In this document: piece by piece, positions 37,628 through 51,500 of the stretch
Numbering within the stretch: the first letter of the stretch is position 1
Layout: every line of letters starts with the position of its first letter
Source of the DNA: Neurospora crassa OR74A
Lineage: Eukaryota; Ascomycota; Sordariomycetes; Sordariales; Sordariaceae
Reading direction: 5' to 3'
Assembly (NCBI RefSeq): GCF_000182925.2
Contig: NC_026505.1
Span: 5,952,001 to 6,016,000, forward strand
DNA length: 64,000 bases
The notes under the pieces: generated by a model
The model's database searches: none
Seen by the model: the letters and a program-made list of their open reading frames with translations, nothing else
Told to the model about the DNA's origin: nothing
Translations under genes and position numbers: made by a program

Positions 37628-40600
37628 TTATTTTTAAAGGGAAAATTAAATACTATAGCTATACTGAAAAATAAGGGAAGATCTCGACTTAAAAAATAAT
37701 AAGAAATCCGCCCTTCTACCCCTTTTCCCTATTTTACAAATTATTATCCTTAGATAAAAAAATGATTATAGGGTCCTTTTTACCCTTAAAACTATATATA
37801 TAAATAGGGGAAGTATATTTAAATAAAAGAATTTTAAGTATATTATAAGTAATAATAAACTACGAATTAGTATTATATTTCTTATTATTATCCTTACTAT
37901 ATTTTCTACTATTAAGTGGAAAGAATTTATTAAAATCCTTAGGAAAGCGAATATTATTATTTATACTTAAGAGGTCGTACGGACCTAAAACTTAGTCTTT
38001 AAAAAGGAACTTTATAAATTTAGGAAGCGGAATTTTAGGAAATAGAGCCTTAAAATCCGTATAATTGCCTAAAGTACCCCCTTTACTTTAATTCCTTTCG
38101 TACTTAATTACTTTAAATTTCTTAGAAATTAAAACTACTTCTACTTCGATTAGAAATATATTAGTACTATATAAATCCGTACTACCGTTCGAATTAGTAT
38201 TATTAACCTCTATTTTATTATTGCCCTTTATATTCTATTTATTATTATAATAATTTAATTTAATATCTTTAAAAATTAATAAAGGGAAATCTATTTAGGT
38301 TCTAATTATAAATTCGTTTATATTATAGGAATTTATACCGTTACCCTCACTTACAATATTAATTTCTATCCTTTTACTACCCTTCTCGCCCTGCTTCTAA
38401 TTATAATAGTTTGATTTATATTTTTTTAGGACTATTAAAGAAGGAGTAACATTATCCTTAATTACGGGTATAGTAGCCTTATATAAATTTATACCCTTAT
38501 TTCTAATATTATTCTCTATACTATTAGAGGACGAATTTCTAGCGATTAAAGAACTATTACTTAAATCTTAACTATTATCCTTAAATTTATTATTAAAACC
38601 CTACTAAAATAAGGAGTTATTTTAAGTAAATAATTTTAATACTTTATAATTACTATATATAATAGCTCTTTTTCCTTTTAAGTTTAGTTATTTATATTTG
38701 TAGGTAGTATATTCGGACTATATCTTCCTATTAGAAGGAATCTGATTTTTAAAGGATATTTAGTCCGATTAATTAATATTATTAATAATTAAAAAATCCC
38801 TACCTTAATTTTAGTTATTTAATAGCGTTTAATAAAGATTAGTATATTATAGTTAGTATTGGGCGAAGAGTTTTAAATACTTTAAATTAATTGCGGAAAA
38901 TATATATTAGGTAGTAAATTTGTTGAATTATATATAATTATTGTAAATTCTTCTCTTAATATTTATTAATATAGAGGTATAATTAAGAAAGGGCGATTAA
39001 ATGTTAGGAGTCTCCTATTTACTAACGGAGGTAAAGATAAAAATAAATATCTTTTAGAGCTACTCGAAATAATAGGAATAAGTATATTAATTTTCAAGGA
39101 AAGGATAATAATTAATATAAGAAAAGATATAAGTTAAGGAAGAGTAGATTTATACGGAATATTAAATGTCTAAATAAATAGAGTTAAAATATACTCTCTT
39201 TTAATATAGAAGGAATTAATATAATACCCCTAGGGCTAATTGCCTTTCTTTTCGATAAAAATTCTTTAAGGAGGGTACTTCTTAATCCTAAAATTTCGAA
39301 TATAGGAAAGGATTGCTTCGTAATACTTATTAATTATTTTAAAAATTAATATAAGACGGTAAAAATTATTAATATTTTTTAGGAGCTTCTATTTAAAATA
39401 TATTAAATTAATTATAGTAAGATACTTTAAGGAAAAGATTCCTACCTCCTTAATAAAGATTTTATAGTAAGGATTATATATTATTCTTTAAAGGTTATCT
39501 TTAGGGAGCGGACCTAAAGATAAGTTAATAAAAATTTTTAATAGAAGTTAGTACTTACTATTAGGGCGTTCGTTAAAATATTTTAGATTATTCTTAATCT
39601 TTAAAGGGAAGGTAGGGATAAGATTAATTAAAAGAGGAATTAAGAACCTTTTTCTAATAATAAAAATAAATTTTAAAATATTAGTATTCGATTAAAAATT
39701 TTTACTTTAGAGTTTAAAAAGAATCTCCTCCATTTAGATTATTATTTAAAGAAGGTTAGAAGTATTAGGAAGAGAATTTTTAAATATAGTATAGATTTAT
39801 ATTATTAAAAAGAAAGAGTTGGAGGATATTTTGTAATTAATTATTAAGGAAAAATTAGTAGAGATATAGATAAGGAAAAGAGGAAAGTAGGGGAAGCGAA
39901 AAGAAATTAAGTACTTATTAATAGAAATAAAAAGAAATAAATAAAATACGTTTAATTAAATATATATTACTTAAGTAATAAAGGCGGGAAGGTTTTAAAT
40001 AGAGATAGGAAGTATAAAAGTATTGTTAGGAAGTAAATAAATAGAATACTAAATACCCTTCCGGCGGATTTACGCCCGAGAAATATTTGAAGCTCTAATT
40101 ATAATTATAAAATAATATTTAAGTAATTTTTTTAATCCTTGTAATATAATTAAATTATTAACTATATTAGAAACGAAAAATCTTTAGTAAAGGTATATAC
40201 CGGTAACTACTATTACTTTACTATATTATTAAAAACGATTTTATATTAATTATTATTTAGTATTCTACGTAAATATATAAAATAGAGGAATTATAAACCT
40301 AATTTAGGGTGCTATAAATTATTATTCAATAACCTATATAAGTACAAAAAATAGAAGTACTACAGATTTAGCCTAAGGAATTATAATTCGAAAGACCCTT
40401 TAATAAGGAGCTTATAAAGATGCTATATTTATATAATTTAACTATGTAACTTATGGTCTTTAGGCTTATATTTAAATATAAATAATTATAGTAATTTAGA
40501 ATATTATTGAAAAAGGACGTAATTAGCCCCTTAGGATATTATAAAATTAATATTATTTAGTTTATAATAGAAGAAGATCCGTTTAGTAATATAAAATTAA

Positions 40601-43190
40601 AATAGATTATTTATATTTGTTATTAGAAATTTAAAAGTAATAATAGTAATGACGAAGAGATCTCCGCCTTCTAGGAAAAGGAGGGTAAAGAAGAGTTTAT
40701 ATATTGATAAAGAGGAAAAATTCGTTAGCTATTAAAGTTATTTACTAAAGAGATTCAATTCGTTATATTACTATTTATTATTACTAAAGAATTTATTCCG
40801 CTTGTAGATACGCTAAAGGATAAAGAAAAAGCCGACGTTATAAATATATTAGTCCTTACTATAAATTTACCCTTAAACGTCGCTAGGTTAAACCCTACGT
40901 AGGAATTAATATAAGAAATCCTTTCCTCTAATAAACCTCCTTCTAAATTATAGAAAGAGAAAGAAGAATTTATTAAAGAAGAAGTCTTTAGTAGCTTACC
41001 TATTGAAATTATAAGTATAGAATAGGAAGAGTAAGTATTGGAAGAGATACCTTTTTATAAGGATAAATCTATATTTTAAGAAAGTAATTCTAAAGATTCG
41101 ACCGTCCTTTTAGAGGATTCTAAATTTAAATTATAATTAGAAATTCCCTTTACCCTTATACCTTAGGATTATAATTTGTAAATAAATAAATATATAAAGA
41201 ATATAAGATAGGTATAGACGGAGGATATTAAGAATTAGAGAGAAATTAATATATAGTTGGGAGAAATTTACCCCTTACGATTAGAACCGCCTAGGAAATT
41301 ACTATTAAATTTAAATTAATACTTCCTTAAATATAAAAAGAAAGGGAATTAGAATAGTATAATAGAATTATTATTTATTCTTATATTTAATAATATAGAT
41401 AAAAATATTTATAAGAAGGTTATAGGAGTAAATCTCCTCCCTTTAGAAGATTAGTTAAAATTTGCCTAGCCTAGTAGGATTTTATAGTATTCGTACGCCT
41501 TAAGAATAGTAAATCTATAGTATTATATTAATTAAAAATAATAGTTAGATAGTATTAAAGTATACGTAATTTTAATATAAATATTAAGGAGTTTCAATAA
41601 TTAGATTTATATTCTATTAATAATATTACTATTAAATACTACGAATCTATACTTTAAAGTAATAAGGGAAAACTTTAAAGAATTCTTAGTAAAGATATAA
41701 TAGTAGTATTTATTAATTTAAATAAAGAATTACTTTTTACTAATAATTATTAATTAAATAGATAGTATATAGTATTTATACAATTCGGACTTTACTATAG
41801 AAAGAGTAGAGTAGATTAAAATTGTACTTAAAGTTTTGTATAAGGAGAATTGTATATATAGGAATAAAGAGGGAAAGTAAGAGAAGGTTTAGAGTAATAC
41901 TTTAATATACGTATTCTTTTATTAATAGTTCGGTTGGGATTGTAAACTTTAAATATTCGAAGCGGTTAGATTATTTTTTATTAAAATAAAATGTAGAGAT
42001 TGGTATATTACTAATAAATTATACCTCTATATTAACCCTATCTTTTGGGAGGAAGGTAGTTGTTAAAAATTTTGGGTATAGATTAATAATATAGAATAAT
42101 TAAAGGAGATTATAGTTAGGTAGTAGATGTAGGTTATATATAATTATATTAGAATATAATAGATTAGTAGTATGGAGGAACTATTAAATATAGAATAGTA
42201 TAAAGATTTGGTACGAGTTTTGAATAATAGGTTAGGTAATAGGTATAATTATAATAAAGAATTGCATTTACCTATTATTAGAAATCCGCCGGAAGAGGTA
42301 GTAATAGGAGATTTTAAGGCTTTTTACGATTTGGTTTAGTAGGGATTTGGATTATTTATTTTAGTTTTTATTAATAAATAGAAGGATGCTACTATAGATA
42401 TAACTAAGTAAGGGAGTATTAAAGATAAAGATGGAAACCCTACTTTTATATTTAATAAAGTATTAAAATTTAAGTCCGAATTAGAAAAGAAGGGATTTAT
42501 TTTTAAATTTAAGATATTATAGATTCTATAAAAGAAAAGATTAGTATTAGACCTCCCTACCCCTTTAAAATTTTAGAAAAAGAGGATAATAAAGTATAAT
42601 AAAGTATAAGTAGTAAAAATTATATTTAGAAATTATAACCGCTTTCTAATTAATTATTTTGTACTCCCAATAAAGAGATTAATTATGAGGGATCTATTAA
42701 AGATTGGATGCGTTAGGGGTGTTTTAATAATGAGTATAGAGTGGAGATACGCTTTAACCTTTTTAAAGGGAATAGAATGGGAGTTATTCTAATTTAGGGT
42801 AATTAATATAAATAAAGTTTAAAATTTATTAGATATAAATTTAAAGGATATGAAGGATTTGCTTAAAGAGGAGGTAGAGGAGAGAAAGAAAAGAGAGAAG
42901 GAAGTAAAGGAGAGAAAGAAAAGAGAGAAGGAGGTAAAGAGGAGAGAGCGGGTTATTATTAGAAGTATTAAAAGATGTAAGAGAGGAGGATAGGAGTAAG
43001 GGAAGGAATTTCTGCTCTAATTATTTATTCGAAGTTATTATTAGTATAGCCTATATTTTATTTTTTTTATTGTTATTTCCTTGGTGCGGATCTCTTGCTT
43101 AATTATAGGTGTTAGTATATTCCTTTTTCTCTCTTTATTTTAAGTATATAAGTATTTTTGAGGAGGATTATAAGAATATTTAAAGGGAAG
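37628..43190 (+). mobile_element. Unclassified RIP-degraded element
   Basis: This stretch has the same RIP signature as its surroundings. The + strand of the last 1.2 kb reads as a decayed coding region with few stops, for example RFLINYFVLPIKRLIMRDLL near 42.66 kb, and ends with a highly charged repeat at 42.84-42.99 kb. I could not find reverse transcriptase, integrase, transposase or protease landmarks by eye, so class and even strand of the first 4 kb are uncertain. It ends beside the second copy of the 65-bp repeat and an assembly gap. Confidence 0.45.
42866..42950 (+). repeat. 30-bp GA-rich tandem repeat encoding charged residues
   Basis: Roughly two and a half copies of a 30-bp purine-rich unit run head to tail. 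Thirty bases keep the frame, and the + strand reads a ten-residue repeat, EVKERKKREK, like a charged coiled-coil end of the decayed upstream protein. The lack of cytosines on this strand leaves few RIP targets, which may explain its preservation. Confidence 0.8.
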
Positions 43191-43256
43191 TATAATGTAG
43201 GGTGGTTCGTTTATTTTTTTTTCGTTTTCTTTGTATATTCTTCTTTTCTTTACTAT
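43190..43256 (+). repeat. Second copy of the 28,941 repeat, cut by gap
   Basis: It matches 28,941-29,007 almost throughout, with differences such as GTGGGG/GTAGGG and GTTTGTTC/GTTTATTT that are mostly G-to-A or C-to-T changes as RIP would make. The match runs straight into the assembly gap. Confidence 0.8.
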
Positions 43257-43356
43257 NNNNNNNNNNNNNNNNNNNNNNNNNNNNNNNNNNNNNNNNNNNN
43301 NNNNNNNNNNNNNNNNNNNNNNNNNNNNNNNNNNNNNNNNNNNNNNNNNNNNNNNN
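43257..43356. other. Assembly gap, 100 N
   Basis: One hundred N, again a placeholder length. It begins inside a repeat copy, which is likely why assembly failed here. Confidence 0.98.
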
Positions 43357-45360
43357 TTTCACTAGTAACGATGCCCCTTACTCGCTTAGTATAGAATCAA
43401 CATATACTTAATAAGTATAACCTTATTAATAACCTTAATTACTACTACCGATTTGCTACGTATAAGTACTATTAATAGTAGTAAGTAGAGAATATTATAC
43501 AAATACGCAAGTACCTTACAAAGTACCAGAACTTTATTTAATATAGGATTATACTATAAATCGAGAATTGTAAGGATATTCGAACCTATATAATACGCTT
43601 CGATACCCGCTAGAAAGTATTATACCCGGTTATTACTATATCTTTAATACTATAAATTATATATTAATTAATATTACCCTTATAGGAAAAAATTGATTAA
43701 TATACTATTAAGGCAATCCTCCTCGAGGGTAAACTATTTACTTTGTTCGATAGCGCCCTTATAAAGGCATTTCTCTATACGCTCGTACTAATTTATACTC
43801 CGCCTAATATTTATAATATTTTTAATATATAGTTGCTTTATATTTATCTATAAATAAAAAAGCAATTCGTTAATAAATATATTAAAACGAACTTATATAT
43901 TAATATCTTCTTTAATAAATTTAAGGATTATACCAGCCGTTGTATTATTAATATTTCTTTTACTATTTATAATGGGCTAACTTCCTATTAGACTAATATA
44001 AATTCTGGTTTTACTAAATACACTTCTACGAATTTAACTACCTTCGTTACCCGGGTAATTATTTTATTTATTAATAGGAGGGCGGCTAAAATAAATAATT
44101 TCATTACTAATATATATAACGTTACGCAAAAGACGACTTAAAACTTTACGCTTAACGACCGATTCAATTACTTATTTACTATATTATATAATTTATATTT
44201 ACTTTAATTATTAATAAAAAATCTACTTAATATCCTAATCTTTAAAGCAGTCACTTACGCAGTTAATTAATTTATTATATTCTTTCGTATATTAAAGTTC
44301 CAGTTTTCTTGCTTACGTACGTATATAATTTTATATATTAGTAAGATCGTTTCAATTTTGGCTTTATAAATCTAAATTTCATTATTATTATATTTGTATA
44401 GTATATTAATTAAATTAGTATAATTACTTAATAGGGATTATAGTATAGATTAATTAAATTAATCTAACGAATAAAAGTAATACTATAAGGCTTTACTTAA
44501 TTAATACTTTATAATAACTAGTACTTTAACGACCCCTATACTAATAGTAACGAAGCTGCTCCTACCGTATAATTTTAATAAATATTAGGCATTATTAATA
44601 ATAGTCATTTCTAGTTTTATTTCAATAAATTAGAAACCTTCTTAGTACTACTTTATAAAGCCTAATTAAAATTTAAAGTAAATAGAGTATACGTTAGTTA
44701 TACTATTACTAAATAGTTCGAAGTCTAATAAATTTAATTACCTCTCTAATACTCTATCCCCGTTGATAATTAGCAAGAGTTAGAGCATACGTACATTATT
44801 AAACGAATTAAATAATTAATACTAATTAATTAGCTTAGGTACCTCTTATTACTAATTACTACTATATAGGTATTTAATGCTATTACCCCCCCTATCCTTA
44901 ATATATAGTATTACACTATTAAATACCTATATAAGTTCGCGGAATGGCTAAGTAAGATAAACTAAGAGGTAATTAAAGACTTCCTTAATTTTTATACTCG
45001 TAAAGGACTGTATGCCCCTTACGCTACCGTTTGGGGTATAAACCTCGCTCCTAAGTAGTATTAGGGGTATATATAGGATATAATATTAGTTAAATCTATT
45101 ATTATACCCCTTACCGTATATATTTTTAATACCCTAGCTAATAGTGTACCCTATAAGAGAGCCTTCTCTATAATGAACTATTTCGAGAGTTTAGCGTATA
45201 ATAAACTAAGCGCTAAGAAGATGGATATAGTAATGTTTATTTATATAAACGGTAGACGGCTTTGCAAGTTAGATTAAAGTTAGGTATAATTAATTTACAA
45301 TAAAAGAAACGTACTATTATGAGAGATGGAGGAGCGTCTATATATAATACCGGAATGGTA
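43357..45360 (+). mobile_element. RIP-degraded hAT DNA transposon relic
   Basis: The + strand from about 43.6 to 45.28 kb reads as a decayed transposase. The end is diagnostic. After YLYKFAEWLSKIN and FYTRKGLYAPYATVWG comes the hAT C-terminal dimerisation pattern: a segment equivalent to 'SIPxxSxxxERAFS', seen as SVPYKRAFSIMNYFES, then AYNKLSAKKMDIVMFIYING. Stops interrupt it throughout. The left end lies in or beyond the assembly gap and no terminal inverted repeats could be identified. Confidence 0.65.
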
Positions 45361-45430
45361 TCGCTAGCGTTATCACATGTCAGATCACCTAACATAGTAA
45401 CCCAGCCGCTCGGTTACGTTCAATTAAACC

Positions 45431-45444
45431 GCTCCCGCGGGAGC
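45431..45444. repeat. 14-bp perfect GC-rich palindrome
   Basis: GCTCCCGCGGGAGC equals its own reverse complement. It sits in a short patch (about 45,350-45,490) that is clearly richer in GC and CpA than the DNA around it, between the hAT relic and the next Gypsy relic. Confidence 0.85.
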
Positions 45445-45589
45445 CCACCCACGCATATAGGTCTATAGATTAGATAAGGCTTGCGTGCCTTAAAGTTAAT
45501 CGACCGTATACAAGCTTCCTACTCTAGATTCTCCTTAGAGTATTATTTTATATATATTTAATTAAAATATATTATTATTACAACGTTCA

Positions 45590-48500
45590 AATACCCTCTT
45601 AATAATATTAAATAGTAATTACAACTTTAATTACTTAACCTAAACCATACTATACCATCCTTACCAACCGGCCTCTTTAAGAAGGTATTAAATAATATTG
45701 TATAGTAACAACAAATTACTTTATCTTCCAATAAAAACTCGAAATATCTTCAAGTACGTAAAACAAACTTAGGTACTCTTACAACTATATAACCACCTTT
45801 CTAATTCAAAAGAAAAGCGTCCTATTCATTCAATCAACGCAATTTTCCCCTTTCTATAACGAACTTAGGTATCCATAGAGAATCACCCCAATAATATAAT
45901 GAATTTAAGTAATTATAAAATTAACTATACTCTTCTACCCTATATAACGAATTTAAATAACTATATATTACTACTTAGACCCTAGAATCGTAAGACCTAA
46001 ATGCTAAAGGTTTCCCCCGCTACCGAACTTAAATACACAATAATATCCAATCCTATTTAATTCCTAATTATATACTACTTATACCTCTAATATTAATTAT
46101 TATTATTATAAAACTATACCCGAACTTATACTTATTTAACGTACTTTAATTACTAATATACCTAATTTATTTATTAAATCTAACAATCCTATACCGGGCC
46201 CTTAAAACATTCTCCCCACCTCCGAAGTTGGCTCTAATCTACCAAACCCCTATCGATTATACAATTATAATAGTCTAATAAATATATCGGACATTTAAAA
46301 TAAATATATTTGTAATATAAACGCTAATATTAAATATATTAAGAGTAAGGCTAACCTCTATTATCCTAATTATAATAAATTATATATAATAATAATTACT
46401 AAGCCTCGTAGTAAATTACTACCAACCTAAATTTATACCCCTCCTATCGCTAATCCTTATTATAAAATATAATACCCCTCTATAAATCATTTACAATATA
46501 AAATAACCGCTTATTAAAGCCTAAAGGTAACCGAACTATTAGGGTTTTTAAAGCAAACTACGCAATTACAAACTAATTGTAATTCCAAAACTATAAATCT
46601 CCCCTATAATAATTCTAATAAAGTTCTCCCAGCGAAACTAATTAAATTCAGTAATAATAAAGAATTAATTGAATATTTTAATACTAAACTCAATAAATAA
46701 ATCGACGCTCTATTTAATTAAATTACCCTATAATCTATTAATATTTAAAACTCCTTAGATAAGGACCGTAAAAAAATTAAGAACCTATTCGTAAAATAAA
46801 TATCCAAAATTAGCGATATACTAGTTAAATAATTGAAAAATATTAGGGAAATAATTAACTAGTTAAATAAAGAAAATAAAGTAATAAATAACGTATAGTA
46901 TTACGAGATTTATAACAACTTTTAAACGGCACTAAGCAAGCAGGCCGATACTCAAAAGAAGCATCTCAAAGCAATACTAAATAATACTATTAAAAAACTA
47001 GCTAATTAATAGAAGGAGACGGCCAAAATTATTATAGAAAATATTACTAAATAAATTAATAATATTCGTATAAAAGTAATAAAAGAGATCCAAAAGGAGG
47101 TATTAAAGGAATTATCTAATAATCTGTATATTCCTACTAACCCTATTCGAATATAGTTAAAAAAGGATTAAAGTCCTTCTACCCTAATTAAGCCCTTATT
47201 AACCCGAATAACTACCTATAAAACTAACAATATTTTTAATACCCTTTTCAAAACTATAATATATAACTATTTAGTTAAAACGATTATTAAGAATAAAATA
47301 ACTATTAAACTTCAAACTTTCTATATTTCTATAGAAAATATACCTAAAGAAATTTTACTTCGAAAAACGTTATTTCCTACCAACCCTTTCCAAAAATATA
47401 TTTTATTTACCAAATTTAACTAAAATATTAATAAAATTATTAAGCCTAAGATAATTATTATACTATTAGATATATATAGTACGGCTATTAATATAATATA
47501 AATTTAATCTATTCCCTTAATTACAAACCCTTTACCCTTAAAATAATTTAACGTTAGAGGAGTATTAGCACTAGCCCCTACTAAAGCCTAAATATTATAT
47601 TAATTTCGAGTACTAAATACTCTATTATCTAACTCTCCTACTAAACCTATTGTTATTACTAAAAATATTCTACCCGAATAAATATTAAGCAATATTAAAA
47701 TTATATATAGTAATAACAACCTACTTTACTTAAGAGGAAGAGGAGGTCCTCCGAATTCGCTATTTAATATAGGAAGAGGTAGAGGAGGTAATCCTTATAT
47801 TCTTAATATTAGAAATTACTACCGTTACCCTCACTATAATAGTAATAGCGGAAACTCCCTACTAAAAGGAGGTAAAAATAATTAAAATAAACTAAATAAT
47901 AAATACCAAGGACGTAACTATAATAAGGACAATTATAAAAATTTTAAAAAAATTAAATAGGAAAATATTAGAAACTTTAACCCCGACGGATACAACCCTA
48001 AAGACTAAGGAATTGTTAATAATAGTAAATATACTATATATACTAATATTTATACCTTCTATAAACAAATATTATCCTTTATTACTAATATAAAATAAAG
48101 AAACCTAATAAGTAAAATAAATAAATAACTTACGCGCTTATTCTATACCTATTTAGTAAATACGGCTTGTATTTAATAGATAATAGAAGTAAATAGTAAT
48201 ATTAAATTTAATTAGAAAGAGAAGGGTATCTACGAATTATTAAAACGCTTAATTATTCGCTTTTCCCCAAACTCCGCTATAACTACTACTAAATTTATGA
48301 GGGGTCGGTTTTACTTTCGTAATATTAATAATAACTATAGTACTCTTACTTACTATATTTAAGAGTAAATATACTATATTAAAGTAATAAGCATTTTAAC
48401 GAAGGATAATACTAATTAATATAGAGTAATAATATAAATTTAATTAAATATAGATTTCTAAGTTAAATAATACTTAAGAGCCCTAATAGAAGGAGAATCG

Positions 48501-51500
48501 CTGGCCAACTATATACAATTAATTATATTATTATAAATAGTACTTACAGCCGTAATTAGGCAGGATTCTAATTCCGGTAATAATAAGTCTAATACTTATA
48601 ACTATACGAATTTCAACTCCCGTTTCTACAATCGTAAGAAGAATTAAGATCGTAACTATAATTGAAATTAAAATCGCAATTAGAATTATAATTAAGACCG
48701 TTATTAAAATTAAGAATATAATAGTAATTATAGCTATAAATATAATAGTACCCGTAATTAAACTATAATATAGAGTTAAAGCTAAAAATAATATTATAAT
48801 CGAAATTGTAATTGCAACTTTACTTATTATAGAAAGGCGTACAACCGTACTTACTATACTAAAGAGAATAAAACTAATAAAGATTTAAATTCCGATATAA
48901 ATTCTATAAATAATATAATAATGTATTTAGTCTTAAAATTAATCAAAAAATACTATAAATACTCTAAATACTTCAAATCTCGCAAGGGTAAAGAAAATCA
49001 CTAAAGCTATTATAAATCCCTATTAATTACTAAGGCTAAGAAATTTAGAACACTATCTCCACTAATACCCGAATAACGAATATATAGTTATTATAAAACT
49101 AAATACAAATCACGTAATAAATTATTTTAATACCTCAAAAAGTACCAACTAGCCGTAAAAGGACGATTAAAAAGGGAAGAGCCTAAACCTATCTTGCGTA
49201 TAATGCTAATACCTATTAAAATAATAGCCCTAATAAAAATTCGCGAAATATATAATATAATAACTACTTCCAACATTAATAATAGTCCTATTTCTAATTA
49301 TACCTATATAAAGGTAAATACCCGCCTATCCCCTAAAAGTAATCTAATAGAAGTCTATATAAATTCTAATATAGGAAGGACCTTTATTAGAAAGCGATTA
49401 TTAAAGACTTTAGAGTATATAGTCGAAACAAGGTATATTAAAGTAAAAGGAGTAAGGAGAAGGTCGGTTAGCATTTCTAAATAAGTAACCTTCAAAATTT
49501 ATTTCGAAGGGTATAATAAAGAGGATAACCTTATATTAATAAAATTTATAAAAGGAATTTAAATAATTAACGAATTAGAACCTAATGTACTATTTAGTAA
49601 TAACTTCTTATACTTATATACTACTAATATAAACTATAAGTCCGAAATTATTACTTTCTAAAACTTTAATAACTTCTAAGTCGATTTTATTGTATAAATT
49701 AATTTAAAATTATACCTCCGTAGAATTACAATTATTAAGAAGACTACTATTATACCCGGCTAATTTAAGTATATTCCGGTTTAATATAAGCTACTCCCTA
49801 AGGGAAGAAACTTTATACTAAACTCTAAGTACGCGGCTACCGCCAACGTAGTAGTAAATTTAAAATCCCCTTTTATAATATTTATTAGTAATATTACTAA
49901 AGGCGTAATAGTAATTCTAAAAAAATTTTACGTAAATAGTATTATTGAAACTACTAATAGCGGATACCTTATATTATCCGAAGGAATAATAGTGGACTTA
50001 GCTATAATAGTACGAATAGAAATATTGCTCAACTACGAATTCGAAATTCCTATTATCTGAACGTTTAATATTATAAACGAAAATAATTAAAATATTAAAA
50101 TAAAGTAATTCCTTCATAAATTACCCCTAAGTAAATATAATTATATTAATAATATATTGGACGAAGAAATTTTATTAAAGCTTACTATAGAATTCGAAAG
50201 TAATAATATAATATACAAAATTACTAAAATATTTAATAGAATAGTAAATATTAATATATTGCTACTAAAAGCGAATATTGAGAAGTACTCTATATTAAGG
50301 CTTAAAACTTCCGAGAATTTGCCCGAAAAAGTTACTAATAGAGGTATCTATATATATACTTAAAACCTAGTACTCGTACGAAAGATTAAGTATATTATTG
50401 ATAAGTACCCTATATTATAAGAAGAAGGGGGAGTAATTTCGATAAAAGAGGAGGATATAATATATATTCTATTAGTAGAGGAATAGTAAAATTAACGTAT
50501 CCGAACTTAATTATACCTACTAAGTAAAAAAAACCGAAAGATTTTAAATTAAATCTTTGGATTGCTATATAAGTAAAGAAAAATAAATTAGGTTAATTGT
50601 ACTACGCCTTTTACCTATCTAATTTTTGTAGTTTAGCGAATGATTAAAGGATAGTAAAAAGGCTATATTATAATAGACCTACGGACGTTTAATAAAGTTA
50701 CTATCCCTAATAATTATCCTCTACTATTGTAATTGGAAATTATTGTATTCCTTAGGGGCAAGAAGTTTATAACTATTATTAACGTTATAGCCTTCTTTTA
50801 TTAATTTAGTGTATAACTATAGTACTGAAACCGCCTTGCTTTTATTAGCTTATACAATTTAGAATAGCCTAATATCGCTTTAATAAGTTACTATAATTTA
50901 TTTACATACGTATAGAAATTTATAAACTAGTTATTGGCTGTATTTTCAACCTTTTATTGCACATTCATTGATAATATTATTATTTTCTCTAATTTAGTAA
51001 AAAACTACTTTAAGTACTTAAAATAAATATTTAACCTATTTATTTTAAAAAATATTACTCTCTCCCTAAAGAAATTATATATTACCTATTTAAATATAAA
51101 ACTCTTTAAATTTAAAATAGATATATTAGGGCTATTAATAACGGATAAAAGAATATCCGTATTCTAGAATCTAAAATTTCCTAATACTCTAAAATCCTTA
51201 GAAAAGTATATAGGTACATCAAAATTCATTTGCCATCTTATACTATACTATACTAGAATAATCGAACTTTTATAGAATAAAAAAGTTTAATTATTAGTAA
51301 AAGAACGGAAGGTAAGAGTAATAATCGCCAGCAACCTAGCCAAATAAATAAATTATTATACTAAAATAATTTATAAACCTACTAATAGTAAAAAAGAAGC
51401 TTTCGATGCAATACAAAAAGCTATCTATAATAATATAAAATTATATTATTTAAATCCCAATAAATAAACCTTCTTACAAATCGACAGCTCTTTAGAGAGG

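Noticed and set aside
43158-43411. Open frames running through the N gap
   Set aside because: They exist only because N codons are not stops.
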